Assembly: GCA_046349395.1 (NCBI GenBank)
Contig: JAXMCK010000003.1
Location: 496,001-560,000, forward strand
Direction: 5' to 3'
DNA from: JAXMCK01 sp046349395
GTDB lineage: Bacteria; Pseudomonadota; Alphaproteobacteria; Geminicoccales; Geminicoccaceae
DNA length: 64,000 nt
Shown: positions 8,318 to 17,167 of the stretch, piece by piece
Layout: the number at the start of each line of letters is the position of its first letter
Position numbering within the stretch: position 1 is the stretch's first letter
The notes under the pieces: model-generated
What the model saw: the letters and a program-made list of their open reading frames with translations, nothing else
Told to the model about the DNA's origin: nothing
Database searches by the model: none
Translations under genes and position numbers: made by a program

Positions 8318-8336
8318 GCCGCGACGTACGCGCGGC
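8318..8336 (+). promoter_or_regulatory. Hairpin in leader of the sugar ABC operon
   Basis: GCCGCG (8318-8323) pairs perfectly with CGCGGC (8331-8336) around a 7-base loop, ending six bases before the AGGGAGG ribosome site (8343-8349). A shorter palindrome, GTCA-N5-TGAC (8288-8300), lies upstream. One of these could be the DeoR operator or a leader stem; I cannot tell which. Confidence 0.3.
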
Positions 8337-8357
8337 ACATAAAGGGAGGCTCGGTTC

Positions 8358-9404
8358 ATGCGCGTATGGCGTCGTGCGTTTTTCGGTGCGGCCGTGGCGG
8401 CGGTCGCGGTGACGGCCGCCTGGGGTTCTGCCCAGGCGGCCAACAAGACGGTCGGTGTCAGCTGGCGTCACTTCCAGGAGGAGCGCTGGAAGATCGACGA
8501 AGCCGGCATCAAGGAAGCGTTGGGCAAGGCGGGCTTCGACTATGTGGGTGCCGACGCCCAGGCCGATCCGCAGAAGCAGCTGACCGACATCGAGGGCCTG
8601 ATCGCGCGCGGCGTGAACGTGCTCATCATCCTGGCCCAGGACAGCAGCGCCATCATGCCGGCCTTCGACAAGGCGAAGGCCGAGGGCATCCCCACCATCG
8701 CCTACGACGTGCCGGTCGACGCCGACACGCTGTTCGTCAGCTTCGACAATGTGGCAGTCGGCCGGCTGATGGCGGAAGCCATGGTCAAGGCCCAGCCGAA
8801 GGGCGACTGGGTGCTGATCGAGGGCGATCCTATGATGGCGATCGTCGATCTCTTCCGCGGCGGCCAGATGCAGGTGATCCAGCCGCTGGTCGACAAGGGC
8901 GACATCAAGATCGTGGCCCAGCAGGGCATCGAGAACTGGAAGCCCGACGTGGCCCAGTCGACGATGGACCAGATCCTGACCAAGCTGAACAACAAGGTCG
9001 ACGCCGTGTTGGCGATGAACGACGGCACCTCGGGTGGTGTCGCCGCAGCTCTGGCTGCCCAGGGTCTGCTCGGCAAGGTGGCGCTGTCCGGCCAGGACGG
9101 CGACATCGCCGCCTTGAACCGGATCGCCAAGGGCGAGGCCACAGTCACGGTGTGGAAGAACGCCAGGAAGCTCGGCGAGGCGGCGGGTGCCGGCGCGGTC
9201 GAACTCGCCAACGGCACACCGATGGACAAGGTGACGGGGGCGAAGCCCTACACCACGCCGACCGGCGTGAAGCAGTCGGCGATCCTGCTCGAGCCGATCG
9301 CGATCACGCGGGACAATCTGAACCTCGTGATCGACTCCGGCTGGGCGAAGAAGGAAGAGGTCTGTGCGGGCGTGACGACCAATCCGCCGCCGGCCTGCCA
9401 GTGA
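8358..9404 (+). CDS. Sugar ABC transporter substrate-binding protein (XylF-like)
   Basis: 348 residues with a Sec signal peptide: positively charged MRVWRR, a hydrophobic core, and a likely cut after AQA near residue 27. The mature protein is a periplasmic-binding-protein type 1 fold close to xylose-binding XylF, with VGVSWRHFQEERW at the N-terminus, LIILAQDSSA, MNDGTSGG and SGQDGD strands. It captures a monosaccharide in the periplasm and hands it to the permease 54 bases downstream. The signature is XylF-like, but the downstream catabolic genes do not encode xylose isomerase or xylulokinase, so the sugar may be another pentose, a 6-deoxyhexose or a polyol. Confidence 0.87.
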   Translation: MRVWRRAFFGAAVAAVAVTAAWGSAQAANKTVGVSWRHFQEERWKIDEAGIKEALGKAGFDYVGADAQADPQKQLTDIEGLIARGVNVLIILAQDSSAIMPAFDKAKAEGIPTIAYDVPVDADTLFVSFDNVAVGRLMAEAMVKAQPKGDWVLIEGDPMMAIVDLFRGGQMQVIQPLVDKGDIKIVAQQGIENWKPDVAQSTMDQILTKLNNKVDAVLAMNDGTSGGVAAALAAQGLLGKVALSGQDGDIAALNRIAKGEATVTVWKNARKLGEAAGAGAVELANGTPMDKVTGAKPYTTPTGVKQSAILLEPIAITRDNLNLVIDSGWAKKEEVCAGVTTNPPPACQ

Positions 9405-9458
9405 TCGAAGCGTTGGGCGGGCGGCCCCGTGCCGCCCGCCGCGTCTGAGCAGCCGACG

Positions 9459-10682
9459 ATGGCCACACGCGTCGAACGGGTCTCGGACGTCGCCGGACGG
9501 GTCGCCGCCGGGGTCGGCGTCGACCCACGCCTGCTCGCCATGATCGGCGTGCTGCTGGCGATCTGGCTGATCTTCCATGCGCTGACGGGCGGCATCTTCC
9601 TGACCGCCCGCAACCTCTTCAACCTGTCGTTGCAGGTCTCGGTCGTCGGCATCATGGCGACCGGCATGGTGCTGGTGATCGTGTCGCGCCAGATCGACCT
9701 CTCGGTCGGCTCGCAGATCGGCTTCATCGGCGTGCTGGGGGCGCTGATGCAGACGGCCTGGCTGACGTCGGGCGAACCCAACACCTGGTGGATCGCCAGC
9801 GTCGTCATGCTGGGGACCGGCCTCGTCATCGGCACGGTGCAGGGGGCGATCGTCGCCTTCGGCGGCATCCCCTCCTTCGTCGTGACGCTGGGCGGGCTCC
9901 TGTTCTTCAGGAACGCCGCCTACCAGCTGAACGACGGCAAGACGGTGGCCCCGCTCGACACGACGTTCCAGCTGCTGGGCGGCGGGCTCGACGGGACGCT
10001 GGGTGCGTTCTGGAGCTGGGTCGTCGGCTTCGCCGGCATCGCCCTCATCGTCTGGGCGGCACTCCGCACGCGGCAGCGGCGGCTGCGCTTCGGCTTCGAG
10101 GTCAGGCACCCGGTCGTCGAGATGGTGTTCGTCGGGGCCTGGACCCTGGCGGTGCTGGGTTTCGTGTCGGTGATGAACGCCTATACGCGGCCGCAGACCG
10201 ACATCCCGATGGGCATCCCGATCCCGGTCGTGATCCTGGTGCTGGTGACGCTGGTCATGACGATCATCGCGCGGCGGCACCGGTTCGGGCGGCACGTCTA
10301 TGCCGTCGGCGGCAATCCCGAGAGTGCGGATCTGGCCGGCATCGACACGCGCTGGATGACGATCAAGGTCTTTGCACTGATGGGCCTGCTCTGCGGGCTG
10401 GCAGCCATCGTCATTACGGCCCGGCTGAACGCAGGTGCTACGGCGACCGGCACCATGACGGAGTTGAACGTCATCGCGGCGGCGGTGATCGGCGGGACGT
10501 CGCTGGCGGGTGGGGTGGGCACCATCTACGGTGCGGTGCTGGGGGCCGTGATCATGCAGAGCCTGGAGAGCGGCATGATCCTCTTGGGCGTGCCCTCGCC
10601 GATGCAGAAGATGGTGCTGGCGGTCGTCCTCATCCTCGCCGTGTGGCTCGACATGTGGTGGCGGCGGAGGAGCCGGACGTGA
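9459..10682 (+). CDS. Sugar ABC transporter permease (XylH/RbsC family)
   Basis: 407 residues of the BPD_transp_2 family with about ten hydrophobic segments. Family landmarks include the GMVLVIVSRQIDLSVG loop and AVGGNPESADLAGI near the C-terminus. The ATG at 9459 is preferred over a GTG at 9429, which would add ten residues. The last codons overlap the ATPase start in a GTGA arrangement, so permease and ATPase are translationally coupled. It forms the membrane channel of the importer. Confidence 0.87.
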   Translation: MATRVERVSDVAGRVAAGVGVDPRLLAMIGVLLAIWLIFHALTGGIFLTARNLFNLSLQVSVVGIMATGMVLVIVSRQIDLSVGSQIGFIGVLGALMQTAWLTSGEPNTWWIASVVMLGTGLVIGTVQGAIVAFGGIPSFVVTLGGLLFFRNAAYQLNDGKTVAPLDTTFQLLGGGLDGTLGAFWSWVVGFAGIALIVWAALRTRQRRLRFGFEVRHPVVEMVFVGAWTLAVLGFVSVMNAYTRPQTDIPMGIPIPVVILVLVTLVMTIIARRHRFGRHVYAVGGNPESADLAGIDTRWMTIKVFALMGLLCGLAAIVITARLNAGATATGTMTELNVIAAAVIGGTSLAGGVGTIYGAVLGAVIMQSLESGMILLGVPSPMQKMVLAVVLILAVWLDMWWRRRSRT

Positions 10683-11470
10683 CCCCGCTCGTCGAGATGC
10701 GGCACATCACGAAGACCTTCGGCGGCGTGCACGCGGTCGAGAACGTCAGCGTGGAGCTGGCACCCGGCGAGGTCGTGGGCCTGCTCGGGCACAACGGGGC
10801 CGGCAAGACGACGCTGATCAAGATCCTCTCGGGCGTGCTGCAGGCGGACAGCGGCGAGATCCTGATGAACGGCCAACCGGTCGAGATCAGGAGTCCGCGC
10901 GATGCCCGCGGGCTCGGAATCGAGACGATCTACCAGAACCTGGCGCTGACCGATAACCTCGACTCGGTCGCCAACCTGTTCCTCGGGCGCGAGATCACGG
11001 GCCGCTTCGGCTTCCTGCACGAGGAGGCGATGGAGCACGCGGCGCAGGGTACCCTGAAGCGGATGAAGCTGCGGCTGCCCTCGCTGCACGATCTCGTCGC
11101 CTCGCTCTCGGGCGGGCAGCGGCAGGCGGTGGCGATCGCGCGCGCCATCCACTTCAACGCGCGCGTGCTGATCATGGACGAGCCGACCGCAGCGCTGGGT
11201 CCGGAGGAGACGCGCAAGGTCGGCGTGCTGATCCGCGAACTGGCGGCGCAGGGAATCGGCATCTTCCTCATCAGCCACGACATCCACGACGTGTTCGATC
11301 TCGCCGACCGGCTGACCGTGATGAAGAACGGCCGCCTCGTCGGCTCTTGCCGGACGGAGGAGGTCAGCAAGGACGAGGTCCTGGGCATGATCATCGCCGG
11401 CGACCTGCCGGCCGCCCTCCAGGCCGCCCGGTTCACGAGCAGTTCAACGCACGCAGGGAGACCGACATGA
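10679..11470 (+). CDS. Sugar ABC transporter ATP-binding protein, single domain
   Basis: 263 residues with one complete nucleotide-binding domain: Walker A GHNGAGKTT (37-45), signature LSGGQ (143-147), Walker B with MDEP (166-169) and a switch HD (ISHDIHD). The GTG start at 10679 overlaps the permease stop and follows GGAGGAG. Monosaccharide importers of the RbsA/XylG kind usually carry two fused ABC domains in about 500 residues; this protein has only one and presumably works as a homodimer, as in FrcA-type systems. It ends in an ATGA overlap with the PhyH gene, linking transport to catabolism. Confidence 0.87.
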   Translation: MTPLVEMRHITKTFGGVHAVENVSVELAPGEVVGLLGHNGAGKTTLIKILSGVLQADSGEILMNGQPVEIRSPRDARGLGIETIYQNLALTDNLDSVANLFLGREITGRFGFLHEEAMEHAAQGTLKRMKLRLPSLHDLVASLSGGQRQAVAIARAIHFNARVLIMDEPTAALGPEETRKVGVLIRELAAQGIGIFLISHDIHDVFDLADRLTVMKNGRLVGSCRTEEVSKDEVLGMIIAGDLPAALQAARFTSSSTHAGRPT

Positions 11471-12366
11471 TCAAGAACACGGCCGAAGCGCTGGCGTCGA
11501 TCGGCATCGCCCCTCTCACGGACGAGCAGAAGCGCAGGCTCGACGAGGACGGCTTCTTCATCGTCGAGAACGTGTTCAGCCCCGAGGAGGTCGAGGAGAT
11601 GCGCGCCGAGTTCGACCGGCTGCGCGGGATCGAGGGCGAGTATGGCGGCCACGAGGTGCACATCGAGCCGGGTGCGCCGCGGCTCTCCAACCTGTTCAAC
11701 AAGTCGCGCGCCTTCGACCGCTGCCTCGCCTGCCAGCCGACGCTGGCGGCGGCACACCATCTGATGGGCGACATCCGGGTCTATTCGCTGAACGCGCGCA
11801 ACCCGCTCAAGGGCCAGGGCCAGCAGCCGCTGCACAGCGACGTGCCGCGGGTGCACGCGACCGACTGGCGGGTCGTCAACTCGATGGTGATGCTGGACGA
11901 CATGGGTCCCCACAACGGGGCGACGCGTGTGGTGCCGGGCTCGCACAAATGGGTGCCGATCAACGTGCCCGACGTGAACATGGCCGAGGTGAAGGAGGTC
12001 GTGGTCACGCCCGAGGAGCGGGAGATCATGCCGAAGGACCCGAAGGCGCCGCATCCGAAGGAGATCAAGCTCACCGGCAAGGCGGGCTCGGTGGCGGTGA
12101 TCAACGGGCACATCTGGCACGGCGGCACGCTGAACGAGAGCGGGGCGCCCCGGCGCGTGCTGCACTTGGCGATCGGCCGGCGGGACATCCCGCCCCAGTT
12201 CAGCGACCGCGATCACCTGACCCCGGATCTCTTGAACCGAAGCACGCCTGCACAGCGCTACCTCCTCGACATCGAGGGGGCGGAGCCGAAGGTGATGACC
12301 TACCCGCCGCTGCCGAAGGAGGTCCGCACCTGGGCCTCGGTCGAGGCCGTGGACGCCAAGTACTGA
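11467..12366 (+). CDS. Phytanoyl-CoA dioxygenase (PhyH) family Fe(II)/2-oxoglutarate enzyme
   Basis: 299 residues. The iron-binding triad is readable: His123-x-Asp125 (LHSDVPR) and His218 (INGHIWHGG), with Arg229/Arg230 placed to bind 2-oxoglutarate. GATRVVPGSH (151-160) is typical of PhyH. The ATG at 11467 follows AGGGAG and overlaps the ATPase stop. Such enzymes hydroxylate a small molecule using O2 and 2-oxoglutarate. Its place inside a sugar-uptake operon suggests that the substrate, or a close relative of it, is imported by the preceding transporter. That is inference. Confidence 0.85.
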   Translation: MIKNTAEALASIGIAPLTDEQKRRLDEDGFFIVENVFSPEEVEEMRAEFDRLRGIEGEYGGHEVHIEPGAPRLSNLFNKSRAFDRCLACQPTLAAAHHLMGDIRVYSLNARNPLKGQGQQPLHSDVPRVHATDWRVVNSMVMLDDMGPHNGATRVVPGSHKWVPINVPDVNMAEVKEVVVTPEEREIMPKDPKAPHPKEIKLTGKAGSVAVINGHIWHGGTLNESGAPRRVLHLAIGRRDIPPQFSDRDHLTPDLLNRSTPAQRYLLDIEGAEPKVMTYPPLPKEVRTWASVEAVDAKY

Positions 12367-13202
12367 GGACCGACTCCCACATCCACTTCTGGCGGCTCGC
12401 GCGTGGCGACAATACCGCGCTCGAGCCGTCGATGGGGCCGATCTACCGCGACCACGAGCCGGCGAACCTCAAGCCGCTGCTGGAGTCGTGCGGCGTCGAA
12501 CGGATCGTCGTCGTGCAGGCGGCGGAGACCCTGGCGGAGACGCTATTCACGCTGGGGCTGGCGGCGCGCAATCCCTGGATCGGCGGCGTCGTGGGGTGGG
12601 TCGATCCGGGCTCGCCCTCGGTCGAGGAGGAGGTGGCGGCACTGGCCGCCTGGCCGCGGCTCAAGGGGTTCCGGCCGGTGCGCGACGACAACCGCTCGAT
12701 CGCCTGGATGCTGGATGGGCGGCTGGAGCGCGGGTACCGGACCATCCAGCAGGCCGGACTGAGCCTCGATGTGCTGGTCCAGAACCCGGACGAGATCCCG
12801 CTCGTGACGTGGCTGGCGCGGCGGCATCTGTCGCTGACGTTCGTGCTCGACCATTGCGGCAAGCCGGACGTGGCGGGTGGGCGCTACGATCCCTGGGCGC
12901 GGGACATCGCCGAGTTGGCGGCGTGCCCGAACGTGGTCTGCAAGTTCTCGGGCCTGCCGAACCGGATGGCGCCGGGGGCTGACCGGTCGGTGCTGAAGCC
13001 CTATGCCGAGCACGTGCTGACCTGCTTCGGGCCGGAGCGGACGATGTGGGGCAGCGACTGGCCGCCGCTGCTGCTGGCGGACGACTATCTCGGGTGGTGG
13101 GAGACGGCCCAGGAACTGCTGGCGGGGCTCGATGCGGGTGCGCGCGAGGCCGTGCTGGGCGGGACGGCGGCAGAAGTCTATCGGCTGGAGGAAACGGGAT
13201 GA
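12363..13202 (+). CDS. Amidohydrolase family 2, lactonase-like (COG3618)
   Basis: 279 residues if started at 12363. The TIM-barrel amidohydrolase begins almost at once with the metal-binding TDSHIHFW (His6, His8), then LDHCGKP and the late MWGSDWP aspartate. The pattern is that of L-fuconolactone/L-rhamnonolactone hydrolases. No ATG, GTG or TTG occurs in frame within reach upstream. The only sensible start is the CTG at 12363, which overlaps the PhyH stop as CTGA in the same manner as the neighbouring ATGA and GTGA overlaps. The first ATG downstream would delete the metal-binding HxH. It likely opens a sugar lactone in the pathway fed by the transporter. Confidence 0.83.
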   Translation: MRTDSHIHFWRLARGDNTALEPSMGPIYRDHEPANLKPLLESCGVERIVVVQAAETLAETLFTLGLAARNPWIGGVVGWVDPGSPSVEEEVAALAAWPRLKGFRPVRDDNRSIAWMLDGRLERGYRTIQQAGLSLDVLVQNPDEIPLVTWLARRHLSLTFVLDHCGKPDVAGGRYDPWARDIAELAACPNVVCKFSGLPNRMAPGADRSVLKPYAEHVLTCFGPERTMWGSDWPPLLLADDYLGWWETAQELLAGLDAGAREAVLGGTAAEVYRLEETG

Positions 13203-14101
13203 CGCGGCCGCGGATCGGCTGGATCGGCGTGGGCCTGATGGGCCACGGGGCGGCCAAGAACATCCTGGAAAAAGGCTATCCGCTGACGGTGCTGGCGCAC
13301 CGCAATCGGGCGCCGGTCGAGGATCTGGTGGCGAAAGGGGCAGTCGAGGCGACGAGCCCGGCCGAGGTGGCGGCCGCCAGCGACATCCTCTTCCTCTGCC
13401 TGCCCTCCTCGGTCGAGGTCGAAGCACTGGTCCTGGGTCAGAAGCTGATCGAGGCCTTGCGGCCGGGGACGATCCTCGTCGACTGCACGACCGCCGATCC
13501 GGGCTCGACGCGGAAGATCGGGGTGCAGCTGGCGGAACGGGGCTGCGGGATGATGGATGCCGCTCTGGGGCGGACGCCGCGCGAGGCCGAAGCTGGCAAG
13601 CTCTCGACCTATGTCGGCGGCGATCCGGCGACGATCGAGAAGGTGCGGCCGGTGCTGGAGTGCTTCGCCGACACGATCGTCGTCTGCGGGGCGCTGGGGG
13701 CCGGGACCACCTGCAAGCTCGTCAACAACTCGATCACGATCGGCATGTGCGCCGTCATCGCCGAGGGGCTGGCCACGGCGGCGAAGCTCGGCGTCGACCT
13801 GGAAGCGCAGGCGAAGGTGCTCTCCGCCGGCGGGGCCGACGGACGGATGTGGCAGATGATGAGGCCCTGGGTGCTGGAAGGCGACGACAGCCACCTCAAG
13901 GGCCCACTTCGCATCGCGTCGAAGGACATGCGCTTCTACACGCGGATGGCCGAGGACGCGGGTGTGGCCACGCACATCGCCGATGCCGTGAACGCGACCT
14001 ATCGCCTGATGCTGGCGCAGGGCCACGCCGAGCGGTTCATGCCGGTGCTGCCGGGGCTGCTGGCGGCGCTGAATGGGGTGAAGCTGCGCGACCTCGGCTG
14101 A
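13199..14101 (+). CDS. NAD(P)-dependent beta-hydroxyacid dehydrogenase (HIBADH/GarR/LtnD-like)
   Basis: 300 residues. The Rossmann signature GWIGVGLMGHG lies at 7-17, the substrate loop is DCTTADPGST, and the catalytic lysine region is KLVNNSITIG. This family covers 3-hydroxyisobutyrate, tartronate-semialdehyde and L-threonate dehydrogenases. The start ATG overlaps the lactonase stop (ATGA), and this is the last gene of the plus-strand operon. Given the acid-sugar kinase and PdxA2 genes nearby, an L-threonate or related aldonate substrate is plausible but unproven. Confidence 0.85.
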   Translation: MTRPRIGWIGVGLMGHGAAKNILEKGYPLTVLAHRNRAPVEDLVAKGAVEATSPAEVAAASDILFLCLPSSVEVEALVLGQKLIEALRPGTILVDCTTADPGSTRKIGVQLAERGCGMMDAALGRTPREAEAGKLSTYVGGDPATIEKVRPVLECFADTIVVCGALGAGTTCKLVNNSITIGMCAVIAEGLATAAKLGVDLEAQAKVLSAGGADGRMWQMMRPWVLEGDDSHLKGPLRIASKDMRFYTRMAEDAGVATHIADAVNATYRLMLAQGHAERFMPVLPGLLAALNGVKLRDLG

Positions 14102-14109
14102 CGTACCCG

Positions 14110-14664
14110 TCAGATCTTCCCAGGCCGCCGAGGTCTCTCTCGCGACAGCAGCAGCACGGGATTGCCCTGGTAGCTGGCTTGTGTGTCCCGGCCGTAGCCG
14201 TTCTTCCGGGCGATCTTGAGCGATGCCGTGTGGGCGGGATCGAGGATGCAGAAGGTGGACGGGGCGTCGAGGTTCACGTCGGCCCAGGCGAGCACGCGGG
14301 CGACGGCCTCCCCGGCGAGGCCCTGGGCCTGGTGGGTCGGTGAAAGGACCCAGCCGGCCTCCGGCAGGCCGGTCTGGGAGGGCGTCAGGTCGCGCTTGTA
14401 GTCGGCGAAGCCGACCTCGCCGATGAAGAGGCCGTCCGTCTTCAGGGTGACGGCCCAGTAGCCGTAGCCGAGCAGGCGCCAGTGGCCGACATAGCGGAGG
14501 AGGCGGGACCAGGAGGCTTCGGGGGTGGAAGGGACGCCCGAGATGTAGCGGACGACGGCGGGGTCGGCCCACATCGCGGCGCTCGGCTCGAAGTCCCTGA
14601 CCTCGTGGGCGCGGAGCACGAGGCGGTCGGTCTCGAGCGTGGGAGCGGAATCGAAGCGGGTCAG
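14110..14664 (-). CDS. GNAT family N-acetyltransferase (RimJ/RimL-like)
   Basis: 184 residues with the GNAT fold: LETDRLVLRAHEVRDFE at the start, WAVTLKTDGLFIGEVGF as the central strands, the acetyl-CoA loop QAQGLAGEA and the C-terminal HTASLKIARKNGY. Relatives normally begin M-x-x-FxSAPTLETxRL. The corresponding position here is CTG at 14664, overlapping the stop of the upstream GMC gene as CTGA; there is no ATG or GTG close by in frame. Acceptor substrate unknown. It converges on the HIBADH-like gene with eight bases between. Confidence 0.8.
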   Translation of the reverse strand: MTRFDSAPTLETDRLVLRAHEVRDFEPSAAMWADPAVVRYISGVPSTPEASWSRLLRYVGHWRLLGYGYWAVTLKTDGLFIGEVGFADYKRDLTPSQTGLPEAGWVLSPTHQAQGLAGEAVARVLAWADVNLDAPSTFCILDPAHTASLKIARKNGYGRDTQASYQGNPVLLLSRERPRRPGKI

Positions 14665-16166
14665 TGCGGTCGCCAGCGCTGCGCTGCGACCTCGCCCAGC
14701 GCATAGCAGGCGAGGTTGGTGTTGTGCATGACGGTATCGGGGAAGACGCTGGAATCGCAGACCATGAGGCCGTCGATGCCGTGGACGCGGAGGTCGGGGC
14801 CGACGACGCCGCGCTTCGGGTCGCGGTCCATGCGGCAGGTGCCGGACTGGTGGTGGGCCGGGGCGAGGTTGGCACGGAGGTGGGTGGCGAGGTCGAGGTC
14901 GGGCTCCAGCCAGCGGGCACCGGCTGAGCGGAAGGGCGCGGTGGCGAGCAATTCGCGGGCGGCGGTCCAGCCGCGGGCGAAGCGGCGCTCGTCTTCTGGA
15001 TCGGCCAGATAGTCGTGGTCGATCATCGGCGCCTCCTTCGGGTCGCCGGAGCGGATCTCGACGCAGCCGACCGATTCCTGGCGGCAGAGATAGGTCCAGA
15101 AGCCGCAGATGCCCTCTTCCTCGTCGGCGGGGAAGGGATGGGTCTGCCATTCGGGCTCGGGGCCGCGGACGGCGGGGCCGCGCCAGTTGGTGGCGAAGAA
15201 GCGGCCGGTGACGGCGGCGATCTTCGGGGCGTGGAAGAGGAAGGCGACGCCGGGGTGGTCTGTGAGGTGGCGACCGACGGGGAGGTCGGCGGCGGTGGTG
15301 ATGTGCAGGCGGGCGAGCAGGTCGGCGGGGCCGATGCCGGATCGCTGCAGGATGGCCGGGCTGTTGTAGACGCCGGCGGCGATGACGGTGGTCGTGGCTT
15401 CGGCACGGCGGAGGCCGTCGGGGCCGAGATAGCGGACACCGGTGCAGCTTTTGCCGTCGAGGAGGACGCGGTCGACGGTGCAGCCGCCACGGATGGTGAG
15501 GTTCGGGCGCGGGCGGGCGGTGCGGAGATAGGTGACGAGGGTGCCCTGGCGGATCTCCTTCCAGCGATTGTGCGGCATGGGGCCGAAGATGCCCGCATGG
15601 GCGTCCAGCGCGTTGAGGTCGGGGGCGTGGCGGATGCCGAGGGTGGTGCAGCCTTCGGCGAAGGTGCGGTTGACGGGAGCCCAGGCGTCTTGCGGGTAGC
15701 GGCGGATGGTGATCGGGCCGTCGCTGCCGTGGATGGCCTCATCGCCGAAGTCGAGGTCGGTCTCCAGCTTGACGAAGGCTGGGAGGACGTCGCTCCAGGA
15801 CCAGCCGGGATTGCCCATCTCGGCCCAGCGGTCGAGGTCGAAGGGGGCCGGACGGGCGGCGATCGTCGAGTTCACCATCGAGGAGCCGCCGACCAGCCGG
15901 CCGCGGGGGAGCCAGATCGGTCTGCCGCCGCGACGGCCCGCACGGTCCTCGTCGTGGAAGCCCCAGTCGAACTCGGGCAGGCCCGGGACGAGCCAGGAAT
16001 GCTCGCCGCTGACGGCGAAAAGGGGCAGGCGGCGGGCCTCGTTGGCGAAGTCGGGGCCGGCTTCGAGCAGGAGGACGCGGTGGGTGGGATCCTCGGTGAG
16101 GCGGGCCGCCAGCACCCCGCCGGAGGAACCAGCACCCACGATGATGGTGTCGAACCCTTCCGCCAT
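14661..16166 (-). CDS. GMC family FAD-dependent oxidoreductase (choline dehydrogenase-like)
   Basis: 501 residues. The FAD-binding GAGSSG is at 11-16 and LLLEAG at 32-37; the GMC signature region GGSSMVNSTI follows near 90. The C-terminal catalytic histidine region is HHQSGTCRM, with the late NTNLACYALGEVAA. The ATG at 16166 has GGAGG eight bases upstream. Members oxidise primary alcohols, sugars or polyols, passing electrons to a quinone or cytochrome. It lies 14 bases after the aldo/keto reductase stop and so forms an operon with it. Confidence 0.87.
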   Translation of the reverse strand: MAEGFDTIIVGAGSSGGVLAARLTEDPTHRVLLLEAGPDFANEARRLPLFAVSGEHSWLVPGLPEFDWGFHDEDRAGRRGGRPIWLPRGRLVGGSSMVNSTIAARPAPFDLDRWAEMGNPGWSWSDVLPAFVKLETDLDFGDEAIHGSDGPITIRRYPQDAWAPVNRTFAEGCTTLGIRHAPDLNALDAHAGIFGPMPHNRWKEIRQGTLVTYLRTARPRPNLTIRGGCTVDRVLLDGKSCTGVRYLGPDGLRRAEATTTVIAAGVYNSPAILQRSGIGPADLLARLHITTAADLPVGRHLTDHPGVAFLFHAPKIAAVTGRFFATNWRGPAVRGPEPEWQTHPFPADEEEGICGFWTYLCRQESVGCVEIRSGDPKEAPMIDHDYLADPEDERRFARGWTAARELLATAPFRSAGARWLEPDLDLATHLRANLAPAHHQSGTCRMDRDPKRGVVGPDLRVHGIDGLMVCDSSVFPDTVMHNTNLACYALGEVAAQRWRPH

Positions 16167-16180
16167 CGCTTTCCCCTCCT

Positions 16181-17167
16181 TCAGACGATCAGGCCAGCGC
16201 TGCGCAGGTCGTTCCAGGCCGCGTCGGGCACATCGTGGCTCATGGCGGCGACGGTCGTGGCGACCTCCGCCGGCGACATCAGGCCCGGGATGACGGTGGC
16301 GACGGCGGGCTCCTGCAGCGGAAACTGCAGGGCGGCGGCCGGAAGTGGGACGTCGTAGCGGCGCAGCACGGCCTCGATCTGCCGCACGCGCTCCAGGATC
16401 TCGGGGGTGGCGGGGGCGTAGTTGTACCAGGCGCCGGGGACGGGGCCGGTGACCAGGATGCCGGTGTTGTAGGGGCCGCCGATGACGAGGGAGATGCCGC
16501 GCTCGCGGCAGAGGGGGAGAAACTCGGCGGCGGGTGCCTGCTCCAGGAGGGTGTAGCGGCCGGCGAGGAGGAAGAGGTCGGGCTCGGCGCGGAGTGCCCA
16601 GTCGCGGCAGACCTGCCATTCGTTCACGCCGAGGCCGATGGCGCCGACGACACCTTCCGCCTTCAGGCGGACGAGGGCGCGCCAGGCACCCGAAAGCGCC
16701 TCGTCGAACCGGGCCGGCTGCGCGGGGCCGTGGGTCCGGCCGTCGATGTCGTGGACGAGGGCGATGTCGATGCGGTCGAGGCGCAGACGGGCGAGGCTGG
16801 CCTCGATGCTGCGCAGCGCACCGTCGTGGCTGTAGTCGTAGGTGACGGCGAAGGGCGGGATGTCGACGAAGCCGTGCGTCTCGATGTTGCCGCCGGGCGA
16901 AGGAACGAGGAGCCGGCCGACCTTGGTGGCGAGCACGAACTCGTCGCGTGGGCGGCAGCGGAGGAAGGCGCCGAGGCGCAGCTCGCTGCGGCCAAGGCCG
17001 TACAGGGGTGCCGTGTCGAAGTAGCGGATACCGGCGGTCCAGGCGGCGTCGAGGACGGTCTCGGCATCGAGGTCGCTGATGGCGCGGCGCAGATTGCCGA
17101 TCGGGCCGCCGCCGAAGCCGAGCGTGCTGGCCATCAGGTCGGTGCGACCGATCCGGCGCCTCTCCAT
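16181..17167 (-). CDS. Aldo/keto reductase (D-threo-aldose 1-dehydrogenase-like)
   Basis: 328 residues. The catalytic tetrad is readable as Asp51, Tyr56, Lys82 and His139 in the contexts YFDTAPLYG, LATKVG and ALVHD. The enclosing features (TLGFGGGPIGNL, GRYTLLEQ) place it with L-fucose/D-threo-aldose dehydrogenases and pyridoxal 4-dehydrogenase. Such an enzyme would oxidise an aldose at C1 to the lactone, which the lactonase-like amidohydrolase of the neighbouring operon could then open. The pairing is inferred from gene context. Confidence 0.85.
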   Translation of the reverse strand: MERRRIGRTDLMASTLGFGGGPIGNLRRAISDLDAETVLDAAWTAGIRYFDTAPLYGLGRSELRLGAFLRCRPRDEFVLATKVGRLLVPSPGGNIETHGFVDIPPFAVTYDYSHDGALRSIEASLARLRLDRIDIALVHDIDGRTHGPAQPARFDEALSGAWRALVRLKAEGVVGAIGLGVNEWQVCRDWALRAEPDLFLLAGRYTLLEQAPAAEFLPLCRERGISLVIGGPYNTGILVTGPVPGAWYNYAPATPEILERVRQIEAVLRRYDVPLPAAALQFPLQEPAVATVIPGLMSPAEVATTVAAMSHDVPDAAWNDLRSAGLIV

